Source: Pseudoalteromonas sp. SMS1
Lineage (GTDB): Bacteria > Pseudomonadota > Gammaproteobacteria > Enterobacterales > Alteromonadaceae
DNA: 64,000 nucleotides
NCBI RefSeq assembly: GCF_021530565.1
Contig: NZ_JAKGBI010000005.1
Coordinates: 186,001-250,000, forward strand
Reading direction: 5' to 3'
In this document: piece by piece, positions 38,250 through 48,701 of the stretch
How the letters are laid out: each line of letters begins with the position of its first letter
Numbering within the stretch: position 1 is the stretch's first letter
Position numbers and translations under genes: made by a program
The notes under the pieces: model-generated
What the model saw: only the letters and a program-made list of their open reading frames with translations
The model's database searches: none
What the model was told of the DNA's origin: nothing

Positions 38250-38527
38250 TGCGTGACACGTGGCAAGATACTTTTCTGATCCGTAATAAGTTGGGGTTAC
38301 ATGCTCGCGCAGCCACGATTTTAGCGCAGCTCTCCACGCAATTTGATGCCGATATTGTCCTATATCAAGGTGATAAGAGCGCACCTGGGGATAGCGTGCT
38401 TGCGTTACTTCTGCTTGAAAGTAGTCAAGGTAAAACAGTCAGAGTTGAGTGTACAGGGCCCGATGCCAAAGGTGCACTCCATGCGATTGGGAATTTAATA
38501 GAAGACAAATTTCATGAAGCCGAATAA
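38249..38527 (+). CDS. npr: HPr-like phosphocarrier Npr (nitrogen PTS)
   Basis: 92 residues. HPr fold with phosphorylated His in KLGLHARAA and the SVLALLLLESSQGKTVRV regulatory region. Passes phosphate from PtsP to PtsN. The ATG overlaps the rapZ stop (TGATG). End of the rpoN-hpf-ptsN-rapZ-npr cluster. Confidence 0.95.
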   Translation: MRDTWQDTFLIRNKLGLHARAATILAQLSTQFDADIVLYQGDKSAPGDSVLALLLLESSQGKTVRVECTGPDAKGALHAIGNLIEDKFHEAE

Positions 38528-38858
38528 CGTATGTAGTTTTCAGACGGTCACCGATTCGTAAAGTCACACAAGTAAGATATAGTTTAAGTTTAAACGCTTT
38601 AAATTAAACAGCTATAATCACTCTATAAAGCGCTTTATATACGGGTTACTTTTGAGTGCTTTGATACACAATTTGAGACACATAAAGTTGCACAATATAC
38701 AAAGTAGATAGACTGGTAGCTAAGTATCTCCTGTGTTGTTTACACAAATTTATAGCAACATCATAATTGTTTCTGCGAAAGCCAAACATAAAAAAGACAA
38801 ACGTTAAAAACACTAGAACATACTTTATTGTCCGTCACACATTTTATTTAGGAAGCCT
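38528..38858. other. gene-free region upstream of mgtE
   Basis: About 330 AT-rich bases. It includes a 16-bp perfect palindrome (TATAAAGC/GCTTTATA, 38624-38639) and must hold the mgtE promoter. No M-box-like magnesium riboswitch could be recognised and no terminator after npr is obvious. Confidence 0.45.
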
Positions 38859-40217
38859 ATGCCAGACGTCGTTGAGCAAGACTATACACTGGAGCAATTG
38901 CAACAAGTCACCAAAGCTATCAACAGTGGACAGTTTGTTCAAGTTAGACAGACCCTCGCAGAGATCCCGCCGTGCGACACCGCATTACTGCTTGAATCTT
39001 CACCGCTTAAGATTAGATCGACCCTGTGGAAACTGGTTGATCCCGATATTCAAGGGGATGTCTTAGAAGAGCTCTCTGAAGATGTACGACTTAGCATTAT
39101 TGCTAAAATGGAACCCGAGCTTATCGCGGCAGCGACTGAGGACATGGATGATGACGACTTAGGGGAAGTGCTAAGAAGCTTGCCAGATCCCGTTTATCAA
39201 GATGTCATCAGTGCAATGGACAGCCAAGACAGAGCCAGAGCCACATTGGCGCTTTCCTATGCCGAGGACTCTGCCGGCGCACTGATGAATGGCGATACCA
39301 TTACTATTAGGCCTGATGTCTCCCTCGATGTTGTATTGAGATACCTACGTTTGAAGGAAGAGTTGCCACAGGGGACGGATGATCTATATGTCGTAGACAA
39401 AGAAAACCGCTTTTTAGGCGCCTTGCCCTTGGGCATATTGTTAACGAATCCACCCGACAAGCTCGTCGAAGAGTTAATGAACGAAGAGCGAGAAACCATC
39501 CCGGTTTCAATGAAGGAAAGTGACGTTGCTCAACTGTTTGAACGCCATAACTGGATCTCCGCCCCTGTTGTTGATGATCAAAGTCAGCTGCTTGGTCGGA
39601 TCACCATTGACGATATTGTTGATGTCATACGAGAAGATGCCGAGCATAGCTTGCTCAGTATGGCCGGTCTTGAAGACGAAGAGGATACCTTTGCCCCAGT
39701 CTTAAAGAGTAGTCGAAGACGGTCAATTTGGTTAGGTATCAATTTGCTCACTGCGCTCTTAGCGGCATTCGTGGCAAGCTTTTTTGAAAGCACACTGGAC
39801 ATCCTGCCAATCCTTGCCGTGCTCAATGGCATTGTGCCTAGTATGGGTGGCGTCGCAGGCAGTCAAACATTGACTTTGGTGATCCGTGGTATCGCCTTAG
39901 GACATGTCCACCAAACCAACCAACGCTTTTTGCTTGGTAAGGAGCTCGCAATTGGGGCTTTAAACGGTATTTTGTGGTCTCTGCTCATTGCGGGTGTCGT
40001 GGCGCTATGGCAATGGGACTTTAAATTAGGCGCAGTTATCGCCTTTGCCATGTTTATGAATTTAGTTGCTGCCGGTATTGCTGGCGCGAGTATTCCACTG
40101 ATCCTCAAAAGAATGAAAATCGATCCAGCGCTAGCTGGCAGTGTGGTACTGACCACTGTTACCGACATTGTCGGCATTTTTGCATTTTTAGGTACAGCAA
40201 CGTGGTTTTTACTCTGA
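38859..40217 (+). CDS. mgtE: magnesium transporter MgtE
   Basis: 452 residues. N-terminal helical domain (about 1-130), two CBS domains (about 135-255) that sense Mg2+, and a C-terminal five-helix channel region (about 290-452) with the conserved PSMGGVAGSQTLTL pore segment. Start has AGGA eight bases upstream. Convergent with tldE. Confidence 0.95.
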   Translation: MPDVVEQDYTLEQLQQVTKAINSGQFVQVRQTLAEIPPCDTALLLESSPLKIRSTLWKLVDPDIQGDVLEELSEDVRLSIIAKMEPELIAAATEDMDDDDLGEVLRSLPDPVYQDVISAMDSQDRARATLALSYAEDSAGALMNGDTITIRPDVSLDVVLRYLRLKEELPQGTDDLYVVDKENRFLGALPLGILLTNPPDKLVEELMNEERETIPVSMKESDVAQLFERHNWISAPVVDDQSQLLGRITIDDIVDVIREDAEHSLLSMAGLEDEEDTFAPVLKSSRRRSIWLGINLLTALLAAFVASFFESTLDILPILAVLNGIVPSMGGVAGSQTLTLVIRGIALGHVHQTNQRFLLGKELAIGALNGILWSLLIAGVVALWQWDFKLGAVIAFAMFMNLVAAGIAGASIPLILKRMKIDPALAGSVVLTTVTDIVGIFAFLGTATWFLL

Positions 40218-40241
40218 TATTAAACCGAAGTAAAAACCACG
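40201..40241. repeat. 13-bp inverted repeat across the end of mgtE
   Basis: CGTGGTTTTTACT (40201-40213) and its exact complement AGTAAAAACCACG (40229-40241), with a 15-base spacer that includes the mgtE stop codon. It lies between two convergent genes and may end transcription from both sides, though the T runs are inside the stem. Confidence 0.6.
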
Positions 40242-40248
40242 GTTGATA

Positions 40249-41598
40249 TTATGCTCCCGCGATTTGCATACGCTCAATCAAAATAGAACCGGTTTGTACC
40301 GCCCCACGCAGCTCAACATCTGCGCCAATCGCTTGAATATTTTGGAACATCTCTTTTAAATTACCAGCAATGGTGATTTCACTTACTGGGTATTGAATTT
40401 CGCCATTTTCAACCCAAAAGCCTGCAGCCCCACGGGAATAGTCGCCAGTCACGGTATTCACCCCTTGGCCCATCAGTTCTGTGACCAATAACCCGGTTCC
40501 CATTTGTTTTAACACCGCTTGCAAATCATCATGCGTGTGTTTTACCAACCAGTTATGAATACCGCCCGCATGACCAGTTGCTGTCATTCCCAATTTTCTC
40601 GCGGCGTAGCTGGCCAGCAAATACGTTTGTAGTTCACCCCCTGTGATGATCTCACGATCTTGTGTAAAGACGCCTTCACTATCAAATGGGCTAGATGCTA
40701 ATCCTTGAAGCATATGTGGACGTTCTTGGATATTCACCATCGAACTAAAGATCTTTTGCCCTAGTGAATCCAGTAAGAAACTAGACTTGCGATATAGTGC
40801 ACCGCCTCCAATCGCAGATACAAGGTGGCCAAATAAGCTATTCGCGATATCAGCTCGAAACACAACGGGTACCTTCATTGTCGAAAGCTTTTGGCTATTG
40901 AGTTTTGCCAAAGTAGACTCTGCAGCTTCCACACCAATTGCTGTGGCGCTTTTAAGTTCGGAGTGTACTCTCCCGATACTAAACGCTGAGTCTCTTTGCA
41001 TTACATCCCCTTCTTGACCAATTACCATCGTACTGACAGTATGGCGAGTACGAGGGAAACCAGCGAGGAAGCCATGGCTATTGCCGTATACTCTCAACCC
41101 TTGATGAGATGCCACACTCGCCCCATCTGAATTTACGATGCGGTCGTCAAATTCAAGTGCTGCTTTTTCGGCTTCTATGCATTTGTCAATGGCATGCTGA
41201 GGGCTCAAATCCCAAGGGTGGTATAAATCAAGATCCGGAATGTCTTGTGCCATCAGTGCTTTTTCAGCCAGCCCATTACACGCGTCATCCGCCGTATATT
41301 TGGCAATTTCAATTGCTTTTGCAACAACTGACTTTAATGCTTGCTCACTCAAGTCAGCGGTGGAGGCAGAACCTTTGTGGTTACCAACGTAAACACTGAT
41401 CCCTAAGCTGCCATCCTGATTGAATTCAATTGTATCTACTTCGCCCATGCGTGTACTGACAGACAGTCCAGAAGTGCGGCTCATGGCAGCTTCAGCCGAC
41501 GTTGCACCGAGCTGCTTGGCAAAGCTGAGAACCTCAGAAACGGCGCCTTTCACTTCATCGATTTGCTGATAGATAGATCCAACTTGGTTATCATTCAT
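40249..41598 (-). CDS. tldE: metalloprotease subunit TldE (PmbA)
   Basis: 449 residues, matching E. coli TldE. Non-catalytic-type partner of TldD in the heterodimeric protease involved in CcdA turnover and microcin B17 maturation. Family segments GASVASHQGLRVYGNSHGF and GIHNWLVKH are present, and no HExxxH occurs. The ATG at 41598 is chosen because the preceding 29 codons of open frame have no family similarity and GGA lies nine bases upstream. Confidence 0.94.
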   Translation of the reverse strand: MNDNQVGSIYQQIDEVKGAVSEVLSFAKQLGATSAEAAMSRTSGLSVSTRMGEVDTIEFNQDGSLGISVYVGNHKGSASTADLSEQALKSVVAKAIEIAKYTADDACNGLAEKALMAQDIPDLDLYHPWDLSPQHAIDKCIEAEKAALEFDDRIVNSDGASVASHQGLRVYGNSHGFLAGFPRTRHTVSTMVIGQEGDVMQRDSAFSIGRVHSELKSATAIGVEAAESTLAKLNSQKLSTMKVPVVFRADIANSLFGHLVSAIGGGALYRKSSFLLDSLGQKIFSSMVNIQERPHMLQGLASSPFDSEGVFTQDREIITGGELQTYLLASYAARKLGMTATGHAGGIHNWLVKHTHDDLQAVLKQMGTGLLVTELMGQGVNTVTGDYSRGAAGFWVENGEIQYPVSEITIAGNLKEMFQNIQAIGADVELRGAVQTGSILIERMQIAGA

Positions 41599-41750
41599 GT
41601 TGCTATTCCAAATGCTTGTAATCACTACAATCCTAACACATGAGGCGTACTTTCGCTGGGTTAGATAGCAGTTCCTTACACGCAAACCGATATTTTTTTC
41701 TGCTTCTTGGTATAATCAATGTAATTGTAATATTCAGTGTCTAAAAAGTT

Positions 41751-42275
41751 ATGGCAAAAAAATCAGATAACCACATTGAAGATGAAGAAATCATCTACGT
41801 ATCAAAAAGCGAATTAAAACGCGACGCTCAACAATATCAACAACTTGGAATTGACATTGCCGAGCTAGGCAAGAAGCAAAGAGATAAATTACCGCTTAGC
41901 CATGAATTGCTTGAAGCCATGGCATTGGCAGATAAAATTCGTGGTAAGCACGATGCCTATCGACGCCATATGAACTATATTGCCAAAGTATTGCGTACAA
42001 CGGACAATGTGGAAGATTTACAACGCGCCTTAGATACATTACTTAATAAAAACAACCAAGCAGAAGTGTTGCTCAATCAAATAGAGCGCGTACGAGAAGA
42101 AGTGATTTCTCAAGGTGACGGCAAGATCAACGAATTACTTGATACGTATCCAAACATGGAGCGTCAAAAATTACGTCAGCTTGTGCGCCAAGCCAATAAA
42201 GAACTCAAAGCAGAAAAGCCTGCTAAGGGGTATAAAGAGCTGTTTCAGTACTTAAAAGATGCTATTTTGGACTAA
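41751..42275 (+). CDS. darP: ribosome-associated protein DarP (YjgA, DUF615)
   Basis: 174 residues, highly charged and helical. The family start DEEIIYVSKSELKRDAQ...LG.ELGKK and the RQAHKE-like QANKELK near the end are clear. In E. coli it associates with late 50S precursors. Divergent from tldE, the same pairing as E. coli yjgA/pmbA. Confidence 0.94.
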   Translation: MAKKSDNHIEDEEIIYVSKSELKRDAQQYQQLGIDIAELGKKQRDKLPLSHELLEAMALADKIRGKHDAYRRHMNYIAKVLRTTDNVEDLQRALDTLLNKNNQAEVLLNQIERVREEVISQGDGKINELLDTYPNMERQKLRQLVRQANKELKAEKPAKGYKELFQYLKDAILD

Positions 42276-42300
42276 AAAAGGAGGGCTTACCCTCCTTTTT
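42275..42300. terminator. bidirectional terminator between darP and tldD
   Basis: AAAAAGGAGGG / CCCTCCTTTTT stem with a CTTA loop lies directly between the two stop codons. The A and T tracts serve both directions. Confidence 0.9.
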
Positions 42301-42302
42301 GT

Positions 42303-43742
42303 TTAGGCGGTACCACCCACTGTTAGTTGATCTATCTTCAAGCTTGGTTGACCCACCCCCACGGGGACACTTTGACCGTCTTTACCACAGATCCCAACCC
42401 CTTTATCCAGTGCCAGATCATTCCCCACCATAGAGATATATTGCATGGCTTCTGGGCCATTACCAATTAATGTTGCACCTTTAATTGGTTGGGTCACTTT
42501 GCCATCTTCAATCAAGTAAGCTTCAGATGCTGAAAAGACAAATTTGCCAGACGTAATGTCTACCTGCCCACCGCCAAAGTTACTCGCAAAAATGCCTTTT
42601 TTCACCGAGCTAATAATGTCTGCTTGGCTACTCTCACCGGGTAACATATACGTATTTGTCATACGTGGCATAGGTAAATGTGCAAACGACTCTCGTCGTG
42701 CGTTGCCTGTCAACGCACTCCCCATCAGACGGGCATTGGTTTTATCCTGCATATACCCTTTTAAAATGCCTTTTTCTATCAATACATTGTAGCCAGCTGG
42801 AGTGCCTTCGTCGTCTATATTGAGCGAACCACGTCGATTAGCCAAAGTGCCATCATCCACAACGGTGCAGAGCTCTGAAGCGACCTGCTCACCAACACGG
42901 CCACTGAATGCAGATGCTCCTTTGCGGTTAAAATCACCTTCCAGTCCGTGTCCAACCGCTTCGTGTAACAAGACACCTGGCCACCCAGCGCCAAGCACGA
43001 CAGGCATGGTTCCCGCGGGAGCGTCAATCGCTTCCAAATTGACCCTCGCCATTCTTACGGCTTCATGCACGTAGCTCAGCCATCTCGGTTTGCCATCAAC
43101 AAACTCTTTAAAATAACCGTAATCGAGTCTCGCACCACCGCCAGCACTGCCGCGCTCTCGGCGTCCGTTTTGCTCTAGCAACACCGAACAATTCAAGCGT
43201 ACAAGCGGCCTAATATCTGTCGCAAAAGTACCATCACTGGCAGCGATCAAGACCTCTTCATACACCGCAGCAATGGAGCACACAACCTGCTGTGCATCGG
43301 GCGCAATATCTCTAATCGCGGCATCAGCTTCTCTAAGTAGCGCAACCTTTTCTTGATCGCTCATACTCAGTAGTGGTTGTACCGGTGCAAATTGCAATGG
43401 CGCATCTCGCTCGCAAAATACCTCGACTGTTTGTGATTCACCGCGAGAAGCGATGGAGCGCGCAGCTTCGGCCGCTTGATTTATCGCTTCTAAATTGATG
43501 GCATCTGAATAGCTAAAGCCTGTCTGTTCACCGCTGACAGCTCTTACACCAACACCGCGTTCAATATTATAACTCCCTTCCTTGACTTGACCATCTTCAA
43601 GCACCCAAGTCTCATGGTAGCTGGACTGAAAATACAGATCGGCATAATCCACTTGGTGTTGATGGATATAATTTAATGTCTGCTCTAGCTGCTCTCGTGT
43701 TAATTGACTGTCAGTCAGCAAGTTCTTTTCAACTTGATTCAT
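42303..43742 (-). CDS. tldD: metalloprotease TldD
   Basis: 479 residues. Contains the zinc-protease motif in [11 protein letters not shown] (HExxxH) and the glycine-rich [12 protein letters not shown] segment. Works as a TldD/TldE heterodimer; both subunits are encoded within 3.5 kb here, whereas E. coli has them far apart. Overlaps the upstream nitrilase gene by four bases. Confidence 0.96.
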   Translation of the reverse strand: MNQVEKNLLTDSQLTREQLEQTLNYIHQHQVDYADLYFQSSYHETWVLEDGQVKEGSYNIERGVGVRAVSGEQTGFSYSDAINLEAINQAAEAARSIASRGESQTVEVFCERDAPLQFAPVQPLLSMSDQEKVALLREADAAIRDIAPDAQQVVCSIAAVYEEVLIAASDGTFATDIRPLVRLNCSVLLEQNGRRERGSAGGGARLDYGYFKEFVDGKPRWLSYVHEAVRMARVNLEAIDAPAGTMPVVLGAGWPGVLLHEAVGHGLEGDFNRKGASAFSGRVGEQVASELCTVVDDGTLANRRGSLNIDDEGTPAGYNVLIEKGILKGYMQDKTNARLMGSALTGNARRESFAHLPMPRMTNTYMLPGESSQADIISSVKKGIFASNFGGGQVDITSGKFVFSASEAYLIEDGKVTQPIKGATLIGNGPEAMQYISMVGNDLALDKGVGICGKDGQSVPVGVGQPSLKIDQLTVGGTA

Positions 43743-44563
43743 AAATAATTGCTCTTAAATCGGTTATGCGTTAAAACTGGCATAGCAGCTCTAATTTTAT
43801 CAATTTCGTTTAAATCGATATGTTGCTGTATCGGCTGTAAGGATAATTTGCTATTTGCCAAAACATCGCCCCAAGGTGAAATTATGACGCTGTGACCATA
43901 CGTTTCTCGCCCATTTTCGTGTTTGCCTACCTGCGCCGCGGCAATAACAAAACACTGGGTTTCTATTGCTCGAGCTTGCAGTAAAGGTAACCAATGAGCA
44001 CGTCCAGTCACGGTCGTAAACGCACTTGGGACCAGTAAAATATCCGCGCCTTGGTCGCGTTGCTGCTGGTATAACCCAGGAAAGCGCACGTCATAGCATA
44101 CACTTAAGCCTAGTCTACCAAATGGACTATCTACAACTTGGATCTCATTTCCGGACTGCGTAAATTCAGATTCACGGTATCGTTTTGCCGAATCGGCCAC
44201 ATCTGCATCAAACAAATGTATTTTGTTATATGTTGTTACCAGTTCCCCTGCGGTGTTAAATAAGCAACTAGCCGCATGGTAACGGCCATCACCTGCATAA
44301 ATCGGCATAGTGCCTGCGGCTAACCAGATTTTTTGGGTTTGGCACAGTAAAGAGAGCTTTGCTTGCCACAAACTCGCTGTCTTTGACACTTCAAGAGATT
44401 CCTGACCATCTTTACAAAATGCCAGCCAAGCTTCAGGCAAACAGACTAATGTCGACTCTGATAGTGAGAGAGTCTCTAATTTCGCTGTAAGGTACTCTAA
44501 ATTTTCTTCAGGTAGCCTTGTAGAGCACATTGGGATAACGACAACATTGACGTTTGTACGCAT
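43739..44563 (-). CDS. nitrilase-superfamily amidase (Nit/omega-amidase-like)
   Basis: 274 residues. The Glu-Lys-Cys triad is visible: LPEAW (Glu), YNKIHLFD (Lys) and [12 protein letters not shown] (Cys). Nit1/Nit2-like enzymes hydrolyse deaminated glutathione or alpha-ketoglutaramate; the substrate here is inferred, not shown. It is coupled to tldD and follows yhdP, an order also known in Vibrio and relatives. Confidence 0.88.
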   Translation of the reverse strand: MRTNVNVVVIPMCSTRLPEENLEYLTAKLETLSLSESTLVCLPEAWLAFCKDGQESLEVSKTASLWQAKLSLLCQTQKIWLAAGTMPIYAGDGRYHAASCLFNTAGELVTTYNKIHLFDADVADSAKRYRESEFTQSGNEIQVVDSPFGRLGLSVCYDVRFPGLYQQQRDQGADILLVPSAFTTVTGRAHWLPLLQARAIETQCFVIAAAQVGKHENGRETYGHSVIISPWGDVLANSKLSLQPIQQHIDLNEIDKIRAAMPVLTHNRFKSNYL

Positions 44564-44624
44564 CTTTCTATTCCAAACTTGTTTTATCTTTGCACATGAT
44601 TAAGCTGCCACGGTGACCCTGAGT

Positions 44625-47600
44625 TTAAAATCTTTGTGAAGGTGGGCCTTCCTCTGTAGCAATGTCACCTTCGGCCTGTTCGACAGCTTGATGAGTCTGC
44701 GGCGCAGTACTTTCTGATTTTTTCATTGATTGAGTCTCCTGAAGCACTGGTGAAAGCTCGCCAGTATGCTTGTCCTCTGTGACATTCTCTTGGGCCTCAG
44801 TCATGCGATTCGATGTGTCAGGTCCGCCTTGTGGATGAGTTTCAGTGCGCACTGGAGGTACCGAGTTACCCGCATCTGATTTGGGCTTCCTGTTTGTTTC
44901 AACCGGGGGCTTTTTAGCACCAGGTAACGTCACTTCACGGCTCTTACGATCGACCTCTGTCACCACCGGCTCTTTCATTGTCCCAGTTACTTTAAAGTTT
45001 ATTTCAGAAATCACACGCGCAGAATGAATCACTTTGTCGATCGCCAAAGCCGCTAAACCAGTTACTGGATTGACCATCCACCCAACAATAACAGGTAAGC
45101 TCGAAGTCACTTGAGGAGCAATTGCTAAGTCATAGTTAATTTCTTGTGTTTTCAAGTTTGCATAGCCGGAAATGCTCAGATCCGCGGGTACACCATCCAT
45201 TTTTGTATCTTGGGTATAAGCGATACCATTTTCCAATTGCAGACTGCCTTCCATTTGGTTGTAGAAAAAGCCCTTTGCAAACACATCTCGAAAATCTAAT
45301 TTGAGTTTACGAACCAATGAATCTAAGCTCAGTAACGAAAATACGCGCGCCCCTTGATCACTGATGTCCGTTAAATGCCCCTCACCTAATCGCCACTGAA
45401 TTTCTCCACCGAGGCTTGTCCACTGAAAATCATACGGTGCAGACTGCCATTGTAAGTCAAAATCAATGTTTGCTTGAGAGTCCTTAACAGTGGAGGTGAT
45501 ATCAAACTCCTCCATCAGATCACCAAAATCCGCACTACTGAGGTTTCCTCTGAATTCTGACGTACCATTTTGCCAACTACCTTTGGCGGTGAGGGTATGC
45601 GTGCCTTTATCCACGCTCAAATTAGTCACATTAAGACGCGTTCCATCTCCGAATAACGCAAGGTTGACTCTGTCTAGCTGATACTGGTTCAATCGACAAT
45701 CATCACACCCAAACTCTATGGCGGGAATTGAAGCTAACCAGGTGTGGTCCTGCAATTCGGTGTTATTTTCTTGTGCCGTTGCCTCATCTACTTTTTTTGA
45801 GTTTAAGCGCAGATAATCTGCTTGAACGTGAATAGGTAGGTTAGTTTCTTTGTTTGGGATCTTCACTTGTGCCCGCAGCTCTTTACCTGCTAAACGCATT
45901 TTTAATGCTTGCGGGTCTGGCGTCATTCGCATTTCGAAATCATTAAACAATAACCCACCCACTTCCAACTGCCCTAAATTGGCACGAATCTCATTCAACT
46001 CAGGTAAGATCCTTGGTTCGTCAGTGTTGGCCTGTGTGCTCTTGTCGATAATCCGATCAATAAAATCAAACCAAGGGTCCAACGCAAGTTCTGGATGCTC
46101 TATCGTCACCACAAAACCTGATTTATCCAAACCCCGGTTTTGTTCGCTAACGACCAAGTGTGCCTTGTCTAATTGCCCATTTTGATTATTCAGGATGCCG
46201 TTAAAATACAGCAGGTCATGGTAATTGGCTGTGATGAGGTTGGAGATATCATCACCTCTGACTTCACCCGACAATAAATAAGTGTCTGTTGGTGTCTTTT
46301 GGTAAGGGGCCGGTAAATCGATAGACACTCCCTTCAGATCTGATTGGAAACTCGCTAGATAATTAAATCCCGCATCTTCGAAGTTCAAGGTAACACTGGT
46401 TTCAAGTTTAGTTTCACCTGCGATAAAGCCATCCATAATTCCGTGACCATAGGGTAATAATTTCTCGCTTGAAATCAGCATGTCCGTATCCACGCTGACT
46501 AAGTAACCCTGATTGTCCCCACCTCCTTTAACGGTAAAAGACATTGGCATATCTAGCCAAAAGGCTTGCCCATCTAAAAAGGCAATCTCATCATCCTTGA
46601 ACTGCAACGTACCAGAAACTTGCTCGAGCTTCATCCCCGGTTGGCTGAGATAAATTGCATTATCAGTGAAATGCACAGCCCCTGTTGCAAGCACATCTAA
46701 ACTGTCTAACGCAATCTCTAAGCCCACGCGACCAGAAACGGGCCCTTTCCCTTGCACAACGTCTAGCACATCCACCAAAGGTTGTGCAATCGGGGTTTGC
46801 GCAAAAAATGGCTGTAATGTCTCTGCTTCAGTGGTCTGATTAATATCCACAGTTAAGATATCTGCCTGCTCTAAGTCAGCTAAACGGACCGCAACATCGC
46901 CTTTGATATGTTGATTAGCAAGCTGGCCCGAACGCGTCGTGATGTCCATACGTTCATTGATAAAATGCAATAGCACATCAGCGCTATGAATACTGGGCCA
47001 ATCCGGAGCAAAAAGAAATTCAGCGTCTTTGATCTGTGCCAGCACTTCAAACTGACCATAGGTGCTGCGATAAGGAAAGTCTTTCAAAGGGCCTGAGACA
47101 AGGACCTGTGTGCCGTTATTTTGTCCCGCTAAAATCCCTTTATTTAAATACTTAACAAGGTTGGTATGCATTAATTCTAATGGAAAATAACGGCCAGCTA
47201 TTCGTGCATCACCGCCATAGGCTTCGGCATATAAGTCCAACTCAGGCTCTTCGAATAAACGCGTATGAAATTCTAATGCGACGCTTAAGTCCGGGTTACT
47301 TAACCATAGGTTGTCCGATTGAACATGCCAATACTGTTGCTCATCTGGCCAAAAATGAATATCACCATTGAGCTCATCTACGGCAATAGGGTCGATAAAG
47401 CGTGGGCCTGTCACTAGCTGTTGTTTATGTGCATTAACGCTCACCACACCGCGTCCAGCAACCCAATGAAACTCCAAGCCCAAACCTGCAAACCCCGGCG
47501 CTAACTCGGTTTCTTGCCAACTTAGGTCTTCCATAACGCCCCATACATTTAAGCCAGAGGGTTTATCCCATGTAAGTTTGGCTTGGGTCAGGCGTCCTTG

Positions 47601-48695
47601 AATATCACTTTTTACCAGTTCATTCGCCCACGCATAGTGCGTGAGTGACATTGCATCGATGAGCAAATCAACATTGAGCTGCTTCAGCCAAAACTGACTT
47701 TTTTCATCACGCCATTCCCCCTGAAATAACATGGGGTCATAGAGATGCGCACCATGACTAAAGAGAACCTCAGAGCTGCTAAAACGCCAGCCTTCATCGC
47801 TTCTCTTAAAGTGTAACTGGCCACTATCAAGGCCTAATTTATTATCTGAGCCTTGGCCCTGCCACTTGAAGTAACTTGGCTCAAATTGGAGTAAAACATC
47901 GTCAATATGGCCTTGTTTTAACTGCGCCCAGAGTTGCCCATTGATGCTTGCACTTATTACTTCGTGCGTCTCGTCCAAGTGCTCATCAATCAACTCAAGT
48001 ACATCGAGCTCTCGAGCTTGCAGGAAAATTTCACCCCCAATCCCTTCCAGAGTTTTACCTTCTAAGCGAACCAATGTGTCTAGGCTACCTTGAGATAAAT
48101 TGGGTAGGACTAATCGGCCTTCGCCATGGTGTGCTTCTTCACTATTTTGCCACACCATATCTTGAATAAGCACCGAATGCCGCTTTTGCGTTTTGGTGTA
48201 GAGGTGAATTTCGCTATTTTGAACAGAAAAGTGGCCTGTATCTCCTAGAAATAGCCCTTCAATAAGCGCTTGCTGCTCGAATTCGCCGGCGTTGTCACCC
48301 AGCGTTAATTTATCTAGGTAAACATGTGCTTTAAACCCATCAAGTACGAAGTAATTTGAGATAAGTTGCCACTGGCGAATGGACTCCACCACATTGACTT
48401 GTAAGTTGGTACTCTCAATTTGCACCGAAATAGGCGATGCTTGATTGTCTTCAAAGCTGACGTCTTTAAGTAACAGTGCCGGTCCTGTGCCTTGCCAACT
48501 CGCACTGATTGAACCAATGCTTAGTTCAACATTGAGTTGCTCGTAAATAAGTGACTCAATATTGCTTTTATAGTCATTTGCATAAGGTAACGTTAGCTTC
48601 AGCAGGGAAACAAGCACAGCAAGTGTCACCAAGGTCACGGCAAACACCTGCCAAACTTTTCTCACACAAAAGAAGCATATCGTTTTGGCTTGCAT
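44625..48695 (-). CDS. yhdP: AsmA-like envelope lipid-transport protein YhdP
   Basis: 1356 residues. One N-terminal membrane helix (VFAVTLVTLAVLVSLL), then a very long periplasmic beta-rich body of the TIGR02099/AsmA-like type, and a conserved C-terminal DUF3971-type region (LAIAPQVTSSLPVIVGWM..PVTGLAALA). E. coli YhdP, TamB and YdbH are bridge-like proteins moving phospholipids to the outer membrane. The last 110 or so residues are a low-complexity Pro/Thr/Glu/Gln tail. Between rng and the nitrilase gene. Confidence 0.93.
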   Translation of the reverse strand: MQAKTICFFCVRKVWQVFAVTLVTLAVLVSLLKLTLPYANDYKSNIESLIYEQLNVELSIGSISASWQGTGPALLLKDVSFEDNQASPISVQIESTNLQVNVVESIRQWQLISNYFVLDGFKAHVYLDKLTLGDNAGEFEQQALIEGLFLGDTGHFSVQNSEIHLYTKTQKRHSVLIQDMVWQNSEEAHHGEGRLVLPNLSQGSLDTLVRLEGKTLEGIGGEIFLQARELDVLELIDEHLDETHEVISASINGQLWAQLKQGHIDDVLLQFEPSYFKWQGQGSDNKLGLDSGQLHFKRSDEGWRFSSSEVLFSHGAHLYDPMLFQGEWRDEKSQFWLKQLNVDLLIDAMSLTHYAWANELVKSDIQGRLTQAKLTWDKPSGLNVWGVMEDLSWQETELAPGFAGLGLEFHWVAGRGVVSVNAHKQQLVTGPRFIDPIAVDELNGDIHFWPDEQQYWHVQSDNLWLSNPDLSVALEFHTRLFEEPELDLYAEAYGGDARIAGRYFPLELMHTNLVKYLNKGILAGQNNGTQVLVSGPLKDFPYRSTYGQFEVLAQIKDAEFLFAPDWPSIHSADVLLHFINERMDITTRSGQLANQHIKGDVAVRLADLEQADILTVDINQTTEAETLQPFFAQTPIAQPLVDVLDVVQGKGPVSGRVGLEIALDSLDVLATGAVHFTDNAIYLSQPGMKLEQVSGTLQFKDDEIAFLDGQAFWLDMPMSFTVKGGGDNQGYLVSVDTDMLISSEKLLPYGHGIMDGFIAGETKLETSVTLNFEDAGFNYLASFQSDLKGVSIDLPAPYQKTPTDTYLLSGEVRGDDISNLITANYHDLLYFNGILNNQNGQLDKAHLVVSEQNRGLDKSGFVVTIEHPELALDPWFDFIDRIIDKSTQANTDEPRILPELNEIRANLGQLEVGGLLFNDFEMRMTPDPQALKMRLAGKELRAQVKIPNKETNLPIHVQADYLRLNSKKVDEATAQENNTELQDHTWLASIPAIEFGCDDCRLNQYQLDRVNLALFGDGTRLNVTNLSVDKGTHTLTAKGSWQNGTSEFRGNLSSADFGDLMEEFDITSTVKDSQANIDFDLQWQSAPYDFQWTSLGGEIQWRLGEGHLTDISDQGARVFSLLSLDSLVRKLKLDFRDVFAKGFFYNQMEGSLQLENGIAYTQDTKMDGVPADLSISGYANLKTQEINYDLAIAPQVTSSLPVIVGWMVNPVTGLAALAIDKVIHSARVISEINFKVTGTMKEPVVTEVDRKSREVTLPGAKKPPVETNRKPKSDAGNSVPPVRTETHPQGGPDTSNRMTEAQENVTEDKHTGELSPVLQETQSMKKSESTAPQTHQAVEQAEGDIATEEGPPSQRF

Positions 48696-48701
48696 ACTGG
48701 C

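Noticed and set aside
38528..38858. Possible M-box riboswitch for mgtE
   Set aside because: I could not find the conserved helices or a terminator/antiterminator pair.
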